From: Nageia nagi
Taxonomy: Eukaryota; Pinophyta
Length of the DNA: 64,000 nt
Assembly: GCA_050084985.1 (NCBI GenBank)
Contig: JBITNC010000001.1
Coordinates: forward strand, 213,652,001-213,716,000
Direction of reading: 5' to 3'
Of this stretch, positions 11,677 to 22,275 are shown piece after piece. The position numbers and the translations under genes are program-made. The notes under the pieces are model-generated. The model was given only the letters and a program-made list of their open reading frames with translations, did not search any database and was not told the DNA's origin. The first letter of the stretch is position 1. Each line of letters opens with the position of its first letter.

Positions 11677-11893
11677 CTGATGACCAGTAGGAGAATCAGC
11701 CACCAAGGTAGCTCTGTGTCCATCTTGGTGTGTGATCGGTAGGGCCATAGCATGCAGCATAGCAATATAGGAAGAATCACCTAGTGATAGTGATAAAACC
11801 ACCAGCTAAACCTCTCTGAATCAGTCCCTCAAGCTCTAGGATACTCTCAGCTATGAAAATGATAGGGTGATCAAATGAGGAAGGGTGGGGCCC

Positions 11894-11901
11894 CTTTTAT
11901 A
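11894..11901 (-). promoter_or_regulatory. TATA box of the antisense PMD gene
   Basis: The reverse strand reads CTATAAAAGGGGCCCC. The TATA box lies about 135 bases before the proposed ATG at 11760, leaving about 100 bases of leader. This implies a promoter separate from the LTR and opposite in direction. Confidence 0.55.
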
Positions 11902-12224
11902 GAAAAGTTAGGGCATATATTTCAAGACAAATTTTGATTTGAGCATTTGGTATACATGGATGAGCAAATAGGTATCAATTTGGAATCCAAAGGTGATTTG
12001 TAGGGACCTAATCTTCATAATTTTTGATGAATCTTCAAGAAAAGGACTACCTACGGTCTTAGGTTAAGACCACCAGAGTTCTAAGTCTGCAAGAAAGGAT
12101 CACCTGTGTTCCTTTATCTAGAAAATTAGCTTATGTAAGTATCATGGGTGTATCATAGGTGTTTGATCAACATTATATCCAGGAGAATATTACTTTGAGT
12201 TTTGTGTTTGTAGACCTGAATTAT
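11902..12224. other. Spacer upstream of the antisense promoter
   Basis: No coding region. Around 12040-12115 it holds three diverged copies of the GGACNACC...GGTCNT family motif. Confidence 0.4.
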
Positions 12225-12615
12225 CAGCTTACCATAACTATGGGTGGAGTTCCAGCTCCCGTTATTAGTTTATCATGCCTATGAGTGGAGTTCTAGCTCC
12301 CATAATTAGCTTATAATGCTTGAGTGGAGTCCCAACTCCCATTATTAGTTTTTCATGCCTATGAGTGGAGTTCCAACTCCCATAATCAGCTTATCATGCC
12401 TATGAGTGGAGTCCTAGCTCTCGATATCAGCTTGTTAGGCTTATGAGTGGAGTTCCAGCTCTCATTATCAGCTTATCATGCCTATGAGTGGAGTTCTAGC
12501 TCCCATTATCAGTTCATCATGCCTATGAGTGGAGTTCAAGGTCCCATTATCAGCTTATCATGCTTATGAGTGGAGTCTAGCTCCCATTATCAACTTATCA
12601 TGCCTCTTGGTGGAG
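12225..12615. repeat. 41-bp tandem array in E2
   Basis: About nine imperfect copies of a unit like ATCAGCTTATCATGCCTATG continuing AGTGGAGTTCCAGCTCCCATT. It lies between the antisense promoter and the 3' LTR, where Tat-group elements often have tandem repeats. Confidence 0.85.
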
Positions 12616-12630
12616 TGTCAGATCCATTAG

Positions 12631-13015
12631 TTTATCACTTGTTTTGCAAAGTTTAGTTCTTATGCAACTGTAGTACACCTCTTGGTGCGAAGGCTTAGTT
12701 ATGTGGAACTTAGCTCTCCCCCATCAACTTATCACTTGTTTTACGAAGTTCAATTCTTATGCAATTGCAGTACACCTCTTAGTGCGAAGGCTCAGTTGTG
12801 TGGAACTTAGCTCTCCCCTATCATCTTATCACTTGTTTTGTGGAGTTTGATTCTTATGCAACTACAGTACACCTCTTGGTGTAAAGGCTCAGTTGTGTGG
12901 AACTTAGCTCTCACATATTAGCTTATCACTTATTTTGCGGAGTTTAGTTCTTATGCAATTGTAGTACACCTCTTGGTGCAAAGGCTCAGTTGTGTGGAAC
13001 TTAGCTCTCCCCTAT
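12631..13015. repeat. 97-bp tandem array in E2
   Basis: Four copies, with ATCACTTGTTTT-type starts at 12634, 12731, 12828 and 12925, exactly 97 bases apart. Each contains TACACCTCTTGGTGCGAAGG and a TGTGGAACTTAGCTCTCCC end. A related CCTCTTGGTGTAGAG motif occurs in the matching region of E4 (26540-26700). Confidence 0.9.
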
Positions 13016-13250
13016 GTGTGGTCATGGTTATCATGTCTTGTTTTATGAGTTGGTTATGTGTGTTGTCATGTGTTATCATGTCTTATCTTGTGAGTTGGTC
13101 ATGTGTGTTGTCATGTGTTGTCATGTTTTGTCTTGTGATGTGGTCTTGTCAGGTTGTCATCCGATCGACATGTGTGGTCAAGTCATCTGTTCGATCATTG
13201 TCATGTGTGTTGTCAAGTTTGTTGTCATGGGTCATCATTATTATGGCAAG
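13016..13250. repeat. GT-rich imperfect short repeats in E2
   Basis: Variants of GTGTGTTGTCATGTGTTATC, GAGTTGGTCATGTG and similar, without a strict period. Two overlapping plus-strand ORFs of 107 and 119 codons here are products of the low-complexity sequence and are not called genes. Confidence 0.6.
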
Positions 13251-13510
13251 ATTATCAGCTTATCAGATGATCAAATATATCAGGCTATCATCCTCTATAG
13301 CAAAATGCAAGGGGCAAGCATGCCCAAGGTAATATAAAAAGGGAGTTTTCTCAACCTATATCTAGTACTAATAAGCTTTATCATGATGTTGTTTAAGTTT
13401 AGAATGGTTAATGTTTATCATTGCTTATCAAAATTGTTTGTTATGATATTGTGTTTTTACTTTGAATGCAAAATCTCAAGTCACCTCATGTTTCTTTCAA
13501 TTTCACATCC

Positions 13511-13523
13511 AAAGTGGGGCATC
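13511..13523 (+). other. E2 polypurine tract
   Basis: AAAGTGGGGCATC lies directly before the 3' LTR. The same sequence with one change precedes the 3' LTR of E4 (27113-27125). Confidence 0.8.
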
Positions 13524-14524
13524 TGTTAACACATATAAATGAATTTATGTTTTTAAATCAATAAATTAATGGAATATGCTTGGCCTAAATATATGTCTTG
13601 AATGGATTAAAGTGATAATATCAATGTTTGTCTTGAATATGAATTTTATAATGATTATCTTGAATATTGCATGGATTATCTTGAATATTGCATGGGTTAT
13701 CTTGAGTATTGCATGGATTATCTTGAATATTGCATGGGTTATCTTGAATATTGCATGGATTATCTTGAATATTGCATGGGTTATCTTGAGTATTGCATGG
13801 ATTATCTTGAATATTGCATGGGTTATCTTGAATATTGCATGGATTATCTTGTTTATTGGTGTGTTTATCTTGAATGTTGTGAATTAGCCTTATTTATGTA
13901 GATGCATGCTGACCCATGGGTGGTATTATCTATTATCTATATAAATAAGGGATCTAATAGTAAGTCCACAATAACAAGGATACACATGATCCCGCGTATG
14001 GTCTTGTAAGTGGCTACTCCTTAAGGTATCTCTTGGTACTGCCTACAAGGCTATGGTTTGTGTGCTTCCTTACATGAGCTATCCTAACATCTACGATCTC
14101 TTCTGATATCATACTGCTATCTGAGACATCTACATTAAAGTTCTGGACTTAATTGAGAGGTCAAAACTACCAAACAAAGACCATCGGTGCTCCTTTGTGA
14201 ATGGAAGAACACCATCGATGCTCTTATATCATTGAAATAGACCGCCCATGGTCCTCTTTTTGCATCCTCATAGGTCATGACATTGTTGGAAAGGTAGCTC
14301 ATCATCAGTACATTTCCAATATCTACATCTTTCATTGTCAGGTACATTACATGAGGTAAGTACACAAATTATAGTCTTGGTTGGTATAATTACACTTCTG
14401 AATTGGTTATTTTGTTGATTGTTATCTAGAATAAATTGCTATCTGTAGCTTAAATATAGATAATATTAAGTTTGTAGATATTTGCCTATTTACTTATTTG
14501 CATGCTCAATTTTATTTGTAAACA
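13524..14524 (+). repeat. E2 3' LTR
   Basis: 1001 bp, TGTTAACACA to TTTGTAAACA. It has the same 21-bp array (13652-13851) and TATA box (13938-13947). The array is more regular than in the 5' copy. Confidence 0.95.
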
Positions 14525-15624
14525 TTTATAATAGCTATAACACAAACCATCCTCCCTTAAGATGGTAAACTTGAACTATAACACATCTGCATTGAAGCAA
14601 ATCTAAGGTATTCTAAAAGAACTCATAAATCTAAGGTGTACTTATTGTAGTACTTAAAGAATATTATACCCCTACATTTAGCCATATAAAACCCATGTAT
14701 TAAATGAAACATGTTCATTCATACCCAAATACATAGAAGTGATCATACTTATTCTTTAGAGATAACTTATTCTTTCCCACAAGGGTGCTATGGTCTATAA
14801 CACTTTTCATAAATTAGAAACCTAACTCCCTTTCAAAATGGTATCAACAAGTCTGACCTTATAAATGAACCACCCTTCATAATGTGAGTCCACACATGAC
14901 CAAACCAACCATCATCACATGATACCTAGACCTAATAAGAACCAACCCTTAAAAGTCCTTCAATTTTCCAAGCCCTAGCTTTGGCCTAAGAGACTTCTCT
15001 TTTTCCCCATAGTAGGTATCTCCAAATTCAATAGATTACCTTCAACATATTATAACACTGTTGAAGTCTTCCTTAACAAATTCCCTTTTACAAAATATGC
15101 TTAAGTTAATGTATATGGAGCTCATACATGGTCACATAGCCATTTCATGGCTAAGTCCTAAATGACACATTTGAGAAGACACTAACACTAGCTCATGCCA
15201 AGACCACTATTAATGTGTAAATACTACCTTGAATAAAGAGCCCTCTCTATAGAGGCCCAAGAATAGCATCATCATGGTTACCAACTAAATGAAGAAGAAT
15301 TACATCCCATAAACACACTCTTCATAATGGTAGGTGGAAAGTCTAACTTTTCATAAGGCATCATTACACTTTATTCTATCTCTTGATTTATATTGGTAGT
15401 ATGTGCAAGTGACCTTTGAAAACTTCAACATTATGAGTTGGCCAAAGGTTGGGAATTCTTCTAGTGTTTCTCTCATCTTTATTGATAACTTAATTCAAAT
15501 ATCACTTTTCATTTGAACACTCTTTTAAAACCAACTTAGTGTCTTAGGCAAACTTCTTCCCATGTCCACCACTAAGGACATACTTCTCCAAAAGCAATGA
15601 TGTGCCCACTCTCAACTAGCTTCT
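14525..15624. repeat. Repeat family R, copy R2 (right part)
   Basis: Starts with the second TTTAT target copy, then aligns with R1 at about 1395-1410, 1990-2710 and 5086-5400. No gene is supported. It ends abruptly at the truncated LTR of E3. Confidence 0.6.
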
Positions 15625-15625
15625 A

Positions 15626-15793
15626 GAAACTAGGGTATTCCTTGAGGGTGTGATACCTTAGGTAGTGTATGACTATGAAATTGATAGATAAGGCTTATCT
15701 TGGGTGGGATATTTGAGGATCTATACATGGGTTATCACATAGTAGATCAATGGAGTCATGCTCTAAGGGGTGACTCATGTGGGTATTGTGATA
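15626..15793 (+). repeat. E3 5' LTR (truncated)
   Basis: Matches 30398-30564 from GAAACTAGGGTAT onward, including AATTGATAGATAAGGCTTA and GTGACTCATGT. The LTR beginning (TGTGAGGAAAACC, at 30120) is missing here. Confidence 0.8.
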
Positions 15794-15795
15794 GT

Positions 15796-15808
15796 TGCTA
15801 TTAGAGCC
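15796..15808 (+). other. E3 primer binding site (tRNA-iMet type)
   Basis: TGCTATTAGAGCC, two changes from TGGTATCAGAGCC, just after the LTR end. Confidence 0.6.
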
Positions 15809-16539
15809 TCTTAGTTTTGGGGCAAAGTCAAATAGAGATGTGTAAAATGTATCCATCCTAGTTTGGAACTCTATTATTAAACCTTAAGGATTAGGGAGAT
15901 GGGAATAGTTTTTCTAGTGTGGGTTTCTTGAGCCAAACCTTAACATTAAGGGTGGGACAAGTGTGTAAGTGAGCCTCTTGGCCATGCAGAAGTGTTGAAT
16001 GTCATAGGAGGTTGCACTTTACCTCTTTTCTTCCTTGAAGGATTAAATATTTTAGGCTAAAAGTTCTTCCAATATGTGTATGGAGGAATCATTATGTGTA
16101 TTAGTGCTCTCTAGGGGACATCCTAGGATAATGCATGTCGTGCATCATGGTACTATTCCTCATGAGGGAGTTTCAAAAGGGATTTGTATTATCAATGGTA
16201 GGACATGCACTAATACAAGGAGTTTCCCAAGGAAGCAACATAGATGAAATTTGCATGCTCAATATGTAGTAGTGCATTATTCATGCTTGAGAAAAACCTT
16301 AGAGAGTTGGTTGGGTGGGGGAATTATGTATGCACTATGTGCCCATGCTATTTTTGCCTATTTATGGATTAAGTACTCTTTTCTTATGCAAAACTTGCTT
16401 TCTTAGAAACTCATGATGCCTTTATTAAGTTTTAATTAGATTTCACTATTGGATGTAGGTTATGAGTATTGAAGTGTGATTCAAGTTACCTATAAAATTT
16501 AGTAGCAATATTTAGTGTGTTTGAGTAAAGTTTACCAAG

Positions 16540-17960
16540 ATGCTTATTGAGACCAAGTAAGCTAGTGAACAACATGTTGAGATTATGGTTAAGAATTAGA
16601 TAGAGGAGGTTACCATGGAATAGGATAACCTAAATTATGAACCCATAAAGGCTCTTGTAGTTGTGCATCCCCCTAAATCATCTAGATTCTATTGATGGCA
16701 TAAAGAATAATTAGTTCATTATTAGGAGGTTATGGAAAAATAATTCCAAGAGGAGTTAAGTTGATTAAGAAAGAATCAGCCAACCCAAACTTCCTAACAT
16801 GTCAAACTCAAAGCCCTTGTGTTAGCTTTGGATGAGGAAAGTTTAGGCTGGCATTATGACAAAAAAAGGTTGGAAAGAAAAATAGGTACTTGCTTACTTA
16901 GTTCTATGATATGGAAGGTGAATTGGCCCAAGTGAATCAAAATATGAAAGTGTTTCCTAAATACATGAGTGTGATGAAGAAAGCATATACTACCTCCATG
17001 GGAATGTCTATTAGAAGTGGGAAAGAGCCTAAACTAAGGGAAAAAAAGGACTTTTATGGATGTTTGCAATGAGAAGTTATTCAAAAACTTTATCTAGGAG
17101 GTGGAATATTACCTATATTGCATCCCTCCTTGAAGTGGTGAAGATCAAGTGAGATTCATCATTAGGTATTTTGATGATGAAGTAAAGTTATGGTGGCATA
17201 CTAGGGAATCCAACATCAAGAAGGTAATTAAGGAGGTATAATGTGATAATTGGGAGAAGTTAAAGGAATTTTTAAGATTATGGTTTCATCCTAACAATGC
17301 CCATATGATTTCCCATAAGAAAATAAATGATTTAAAGCACACAAGTTCCATCAAGGAGTATATAAATACCTACTAGATTTTGATGTTAGAGATTCTAGTG
17401 ATGGTTGTAGAAGATAGATTATAGTATTTTTTGGATGAAATACAACCTTGCACTAGAAGGGAGCTCAACTAAAAGGATATGGAGGCCTTGGAGAAGGCTA
17501 TCATAGCAAAAAATAAGTTAACTAATTAAAAGGAAGGTGTTTCATGTAAGGGGAACTAGGTTGAAGATAAGGGTGGATTGGGAAAGTAGTCTTAGTTTAA
17601 TGAAAGGAAAGAAGGTATAAATGGGAAGTTTAATCATATGGAATCTTACAAGGATGAAAATAAAGGTGAATATAAAGGGGAGTATAAAGGTGAAAGTGGT
17701 AGAAATGATGGAAAAGAAGAGAGGAGGTTTGATAATAAATATAGAAGAAGAGAGGGTATCAAAGAGAGGAGTCACATGGTTCAAACAAATTTTAGAAGAC
17801 AAGGTTTGTAATAAAATTTAAGAGGTAGATTATTTGTGTAGTATTATAGGTCATATTACTAGGGAGTATCTTGATAAACACCTTATCAATACATTCAATG
17901 GTACCCAAACTAGTCAACTCATATACTATGTGATCCCTCCTAGCCAACTAAGTGTTTATT
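16540..17960 (+). pseudogene. Gag of E3 (chromovirus type), degraded
   Basis: Several frames and stops. Recognisable parts: the Gag core around 17160-17480 (DDEVKLWWHTRE, then a WEKLKEFLRLWFHP-like segment, LKHTSSIKEYI and YFLDEI), and a Lys/Glu-rich tail near 17640-17780. Near 17830-17875 there is a worn CCHC knuckle, C-x3-GHITREY, with its last Cys changed. The start at 16540 is only the first plausible ATG after the leader. Many stops are TAG where Gln is usual. Confidence 0.7.
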
Positions 17961-18039
17961 ACACCCCAACCAATTATACCTTTTTTTCATCCTTCCCCCT
18001 TAAAATCCATCACCTAACATAATCAAAATATTGAATAAA

Positions 18040-19556
18040 ATTTCTTTATTTGAAGGGAATATGGTTGTGATTGATGAAGATTCTCCCTAGCCTTTGAATT
18101 ATGTATAAGTCATCCTTAATGGTAGGCTAGTTATCATGTATATAGATCAAAGCACCTCCAATAACTATTTTTCCACCCATCTTATCAAGGATATGGGTCT
18201 ACAAAACATACCAATCAATCATTTAATCAACTTGGGAATCTTTCCATAGAGAAAGGATTAGGCAACACTAATAATGTTTTCCTCTAGGTAAGAATATGGC
18301 TAAGGATGACCCAACTCTTTACCATTACCCTTGGTGACTTTGATCTCATTCTAGGTTAATCTATTATTAGAACTACCCAAGAAGCCATCCTTCCCCACCT
18401 AAACAAACTAGCCATATATGACCCTAACTTCTCTTATATGGTGGATCTATGTGAACCAAGGTCTATTGGGATGAACAACATCTATTAGTTATGTCTTTAA
18501 GGAAAGCTATTAGGAATAAATGGGAACCATTGTACTTGATACTCATGATGGAAATTAAACATGTGGATAAATAGTTGATAAAGATTGAAGTAGTACCTAA
18601 GAGATGGAAGAAGTATTAGGTTGTAATAATAATGTAGTTACTAGCCTACCTACCTCCTTGGCATGTTTTGGAACATAATATTGAGTTGACTCTAGGGGCT
18701 AAACCTCCAACTATCAAACCTCATAAATTGTCACCAATAGAAATGGTGGAGTTAAAGAGATAGTTGGAGGAGTTGATGGTGAAAGGATATTTGAGGTCAT
18801 TTGACTCTCCTTATGGGGAACCAATGTTATTTCAAACAAAGGATTGCTCCCTAAATATGTGTTGTGATTATAGGTCATTGAATAAGTTAAATATAAAGAA
18901 TAAGTACCCTCTACCATTAATTAAGGATTTTTTTAAATGACTAGGGAACACAATGTATTTCTCTAAGTTAAACCAAAAGTAAGGGTATTATCAACTAAAG
19001 ATTATAGAAAGGTGATGAAACCAAGATGACATGTGTGACTAGGTATGGTACATACAACTTCATGATCATGTTATTTAGACTATGCAATGCCCCTACAACA
19101 TTTTACACCCGGATAAATGAGGTATTCTATCCTTATCTTGACAAATTTTAGGTGGTGTATCTTGATGATATTTTGATATATAGTAAGATGTTAGAGGAAC
19201 ATGCAACTCACTTGAGTATGGTGTTTAAAAAGCTTCATAAAAATGAGTTGTATTTAAAGAAGGAGAAGTGTTACTTTGCCCAGAAAGAGGTGCACTTCTT
19301 GGGTTATGTTGTTGGTAATGAAGTAATCAAGCCATACCAAAAGAAGTTAGAGGCCATTAGGGATTGGTAACTACCAAGGGATATTCAATAGTTGAGATAG
19401 TTGTTAGGTTTAGCCAACTATTATAGGAAGTTTATGAGAAGGTATTCTAAGATTACTATACCTCTCACTTAATTATTGAGAAAATGGATAAAATGGTGGT
19501 GGAATGCAATAAGGGATGCATAATTCAAAGAGTTGAAGAAGAAACTTACTACTACA
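18040..19556 (+). pseudogene. Protease and reverse transcriptase of E3, interrupted
   Basis: A weak retropepsin-like region lies at about 18060-18430, without a recognisable DSGA motif. RT follows: an IKPHKLSPIE-x-VELKR entry segment near 18715, [10 protein letters not shown] near 18865, and a single open piece at 19152-19370. That piece starts VYLDDILIYSK (YLDD is the active-site loop) and continues through CYFAQKEVHFLGYVV. RNase H begins near 19490 and is cut by E4 at 19561. The reading frame is broken many times. Confidence 0.8.
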
Positions 19557-19561
19557 CCCAT
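19557..19561. repeat. Target-site duplication of E4 (left)
   Basis: CCCAT, matching CCAAT at 27914-27918 with one change. Joining across the insertion restores the E3 RNase H reading (TTTP / MLALLYFSK). Confidence 0.75.
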
Positions 19562-20346
19562 TGTTATCACATAAAATTAATTTATGCATTTTATTTTATA
19601 CATTAGGAAATATGTGCCCACACTTATATGTTTAGTTCAAGAATATTTATGATATTTTGGATATGATCAATATATATCATCGACTTACTATATTCTTACT
19701 TATATAGGTACATGTTGACCTAAAGAGTAGGTCATACTATTATCTATATAAATAGGGATATAATAGTAAGTCCACATCAAGGAGATACATGATCTCATAT
19801 CTGGTCTTGATGATGATAGTCCTTTAGGTGTCTTTGACACTACCATTCAAGGCTAGGTTTGTGTACTTTCTTATGTGAGCATTCTAACAATTCTAAGCTT
19901 ATTTAAGTATCAAATTGATACCATTGAGAGTTAATGTGGAGGTAGAGAGTTGGTTTACAATGGAATACAATCTAATTAATATTATTGACACTCCTTATAT
20001 ATGAAAGTATACCATCAATGATCCTTTTAAGCATGAAATAGATCACCTATGGCCCTCTATTTGGATAATCTTACTCTTAGACTTCAGGTGTAGACTCCAT
20101 TCATTATTAAGGATTCGTAAGTATCTTTCATTCATCCATATCAAGTATGCTTTATGAGGTAATTACACATTCAATCTTATTTGGTAATGTAATTTATATT
20201 CTATTTATTTGTTATCTTCTATGTCAGATTATCTTATTATAAATTGCTATCTATTAGCTCAAAATTTACAAATAGATATATGTATCTTTTAGGACAATAA
20301 ATATTTCAATTATTTGCATTCTTAAATATAGTTTTATTTGTAAAAA
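19562..20346 (+). repeat. E4 5' LTR
   Basis: Starts TGTTATCACATAAAATT. The end is TTTGTAAAAA where E2 has TTTGTAAACA. TATA-like TATATAAATA at 19745-19754. It lacks the 21-bp array of E2. Confidence 0.88.
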
Positions 20347-20349
20347 TTT

Positions 20350-20366
20350 TGGTTAACCCAACATGA
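20350..20366 (+). other. E4 primer binding site (tRNA-Trp type, decayed)
   Basis: TGGTTAACCCAACATGA compares with TGGTGAACCCGACGTGA in E2: three changes, two of them G-to-A. Confidence 0.6.
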
Positions 20367-20439
20367 ATCATAAGTAGTTATGCTAAAACCCTAGGGTTTT
20401 AGTTAGAACTAATAAATAATTTTATGATTTATTTTAGAC

Positions 20440-21719
20440 ATGGATCAATTAAGAGTATTCTTGCAAAGTCTTTCGAGAAGAGATCTTAATGAGCTCTTAG
20501 GAGATATTTAGCATGATGGACCAAAAGTACCTAACAAAGAATCTAAACATGGTGATGGAAGTAATAATGATAATATTCAAGCTACTATTAAGGTTATGCA
20601 AAGATAGATTAATCAATTAGCAAGAGGATTAGTTCAATGAGATAATTCAATTGAGTTTGGTAGTCCTCTATGTGAGGAGATCTATGTATGAGTGCTACCA
20701 TCATATTATAAAGATCCTAAGTTTTGTAAGTTTTAGGAAGGAGATCCTAAGAGACATTTGTAATGGTTTAAAGATGAGTGTGATCTCAAAATTAGTGTGG
20801 ATTCAAGATTATAGGTGAAGTTCTTTCCCCATAGCTTAGAAGGAGAGGCTAGTGAATGGTTCTATTCTCTACTTGAAAGGTCAATTACATCATTTCAAGA
20901 ATTGAATAACTTATTTCTAAAATAGTATAAACATAATATCAAGAATAAATTCATGGTTTTGGATCTATGTGGTATGAGGCAAGGTAGTAAAGAGAATCTT
21001 GAAATGTTTATTTTATGATTCAAAAAGATATGGCAACAAATTAAAACAAAGCTTATTGAAAAAGAGGTAAATAATATTTTTAAGGATGCTATCATATTGT
21101 CCTTACAATCTTATGTTATTGATTATACACATGTAGCATTTTTGATATGACATATAAGTTATTGGAGAAAGAAAAACTAATTTTGAAATTAGGGCTTATG
21201 AAATATCAAGATGATGACAAACCTAGGGCCAAAGATAAGTAAGTACCATCACCAAAGAAACATAAATCCATTCATGTGGAAAAAAGGGTAGATGAAAGTA
21301 AAGAAAGGAAATTCATAAAGTTTCCTATACCTCCTAGGTTTATCTTAAAATATCTAATGGAAAAGGGATTATTATAGTAATTACCTAAGAGAGAGGAAAA
21401 TGAATCAATAGAGAGGCTAGCATGGTACAAAGAAGATAGATATTATGAATATCATCAAACCAAGGGGCGTGCCACTAATGGGTGTGGAGGTATAAGAAAT
21501 AAAATATAAAGACTTATAGAGGATGGATTCTATGTTTTTACTACTAAAGTTAAAGATATAGAGGAAGAGCAACATTTCAATGTAATTTTCCATGAAGAAG
21601 TATGTGTAGTGCTTACAAGAGGAAGATCAAAAGTAGCAACAAATCCTATCACATGTGAAAAAGAGCTTCTTAAAGATACAAGAAGTTTTAACCTCATAGA
21701 CCAACTCAAGAACACATAA
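20440..21719 (+). pseudogene. Gag of E4 (Tat type), degraded
   Basis: Starts MDQLRVFLQSLSRRDLNELL and aligns along its length with Gag of E2. Conserved parts include the EGEASEWFYSL-like segment (about 20850), VNNIFKDAIILSLQSY (about 21070) and FPIPPR-like FIKFPIPPR (about 21310). The zinc-binding motif near 21450 has lost Cys (to Tyr) and one His (to Arg). It carries numerous stops, mostly TAG or TAA, and at least one frameshift. It extends beyond the end of the E2 Gag, into the Gag-protease linker. Confidence 0.8.
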
Positions 21720-21899
21720 TCTAAGGTTAGTTTGTTTGAATTACTTAAAATTTTAGAACCTAATATAGAAATGATGAATCAAATTTTCAAGAATAGTTAT
21801 ATAGATAGGAACATCTCAGTCACTACTTTTTCAAAAAAGGCAAAAATATGGAGTAAAGGGGATGCTATCACTTTTCACCTAGTGAAAGACCTAGTAAGG

Positions 21900-22275
21900 A
21901 AATGACCTAATTACATCCACCATTATTTATTGAAGTGAATATCTTTGGTAATATGGTTAAAATATCATTGATATATGGTGGTTTAGCTTTGAATATTACC
22001 ACCACTCACTTTCATAGTTTGATCTAGATTTGTTATCTCCAAGAAAAGAGACTACCATGAGAGTTAAGGGGTTTGATGGTGTTCCAAAAAAATGTGTAGG
22101 AATCATCACACTTCCATTAAAAGTGGGAAATAAGGTACTTCAGATTCTATTCTACATTATATATGGAAAATCTTCTTCTAATTTTATTCTTAGAAGACCT
22201 TGGATAGATGACATGGAAGGAGTAGCATCCACTTTCCATAGATTTTTCAAATTTTATTTTGAAGGAAATATATAA
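21900..22275 (+). pseudogene. Retropepsin-like protease of E4
   Basis: The active-site region near 21965-22000 reads LIYGGLALNI where Tat proteases usually have LIDGGSALNI: the catalytic Asp codon is changed to Tyr. The open piece 22030-22275 contains VKGFDGV, ITLPLKVG and the conserved RRPWIDDMEGVASTFH end of the domain. It would cut the polyprotein, but as read it is catalytically dead. Confidence 0.75.

Larger units (their letters stand above)
9483..11760 (-). pseudogene. Plant mobile domain (PMD) gene captured antisense in E2, three exons, multiple stops
   Basis: Reverse-strand model: exon 1 11760-11677, intron 11676-11294, exon 2 11293-9868, intron 9867-9779, exon 3 9778-9483, ending in TAA. 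Both introns have GT-AG ends; the first acceptor follows a T-rich run. Intron phases 0 and 1 join cleanly to 602 codons. Exon 2 has the PMD hallmark (about 11140-11030): LIALMERWDPNSNTFHLP, then GE-x-TVTLEDI and a LPIRG-like loop. Further on are the LYHDLHD...GGRW...LQVWAYDHI region and a PEWVLHQFD segment, as in MAIN/MAIL1-type and transposon PMD proteins. Next come an acidic Asp/Glu stretch and a coiled coil with a Gly/Ser tail. About 19 in-frame stops (mostly TAG) interrupt it, but no frameshift. PMD proteins are linked to silencing of transposons and genes; the role here is unknown. Confidence 0.82.
6753..14524 (+). mobile_element. E2: Tat-like LTR retrotransposon carrying an antisense PMD gene instead of pol
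   Basis: A 7772-bp element with two 1001-bp LTRs, a perfect 5-bp target duplication, a primer site, a polypurine tract and one gag gene. No protease, RT, RNase H or integrase remnant was found. The pol position is taken by an AT microsatellite and a reverse-strand plant mobile domain gene, then three tandem arrays. LTR ends, primer site and Gag match the pol-bearing E4 (19562-27913), so E2 is best read as a non-autonomous member that used E4-type enzymes. About 48 differences counted by eye between its LTRs (about 5%, mostly transitions) indicate a fairly old insertion. Confidence 0.9.

Noticed and set aside
12973-13337. Overlapping 119- and 107-codon ORFs rich in Cys, Val and Ser
   Set aside because: They lie in GT-rich short repeats; sequence is repetitive in all frames and absent from E4.
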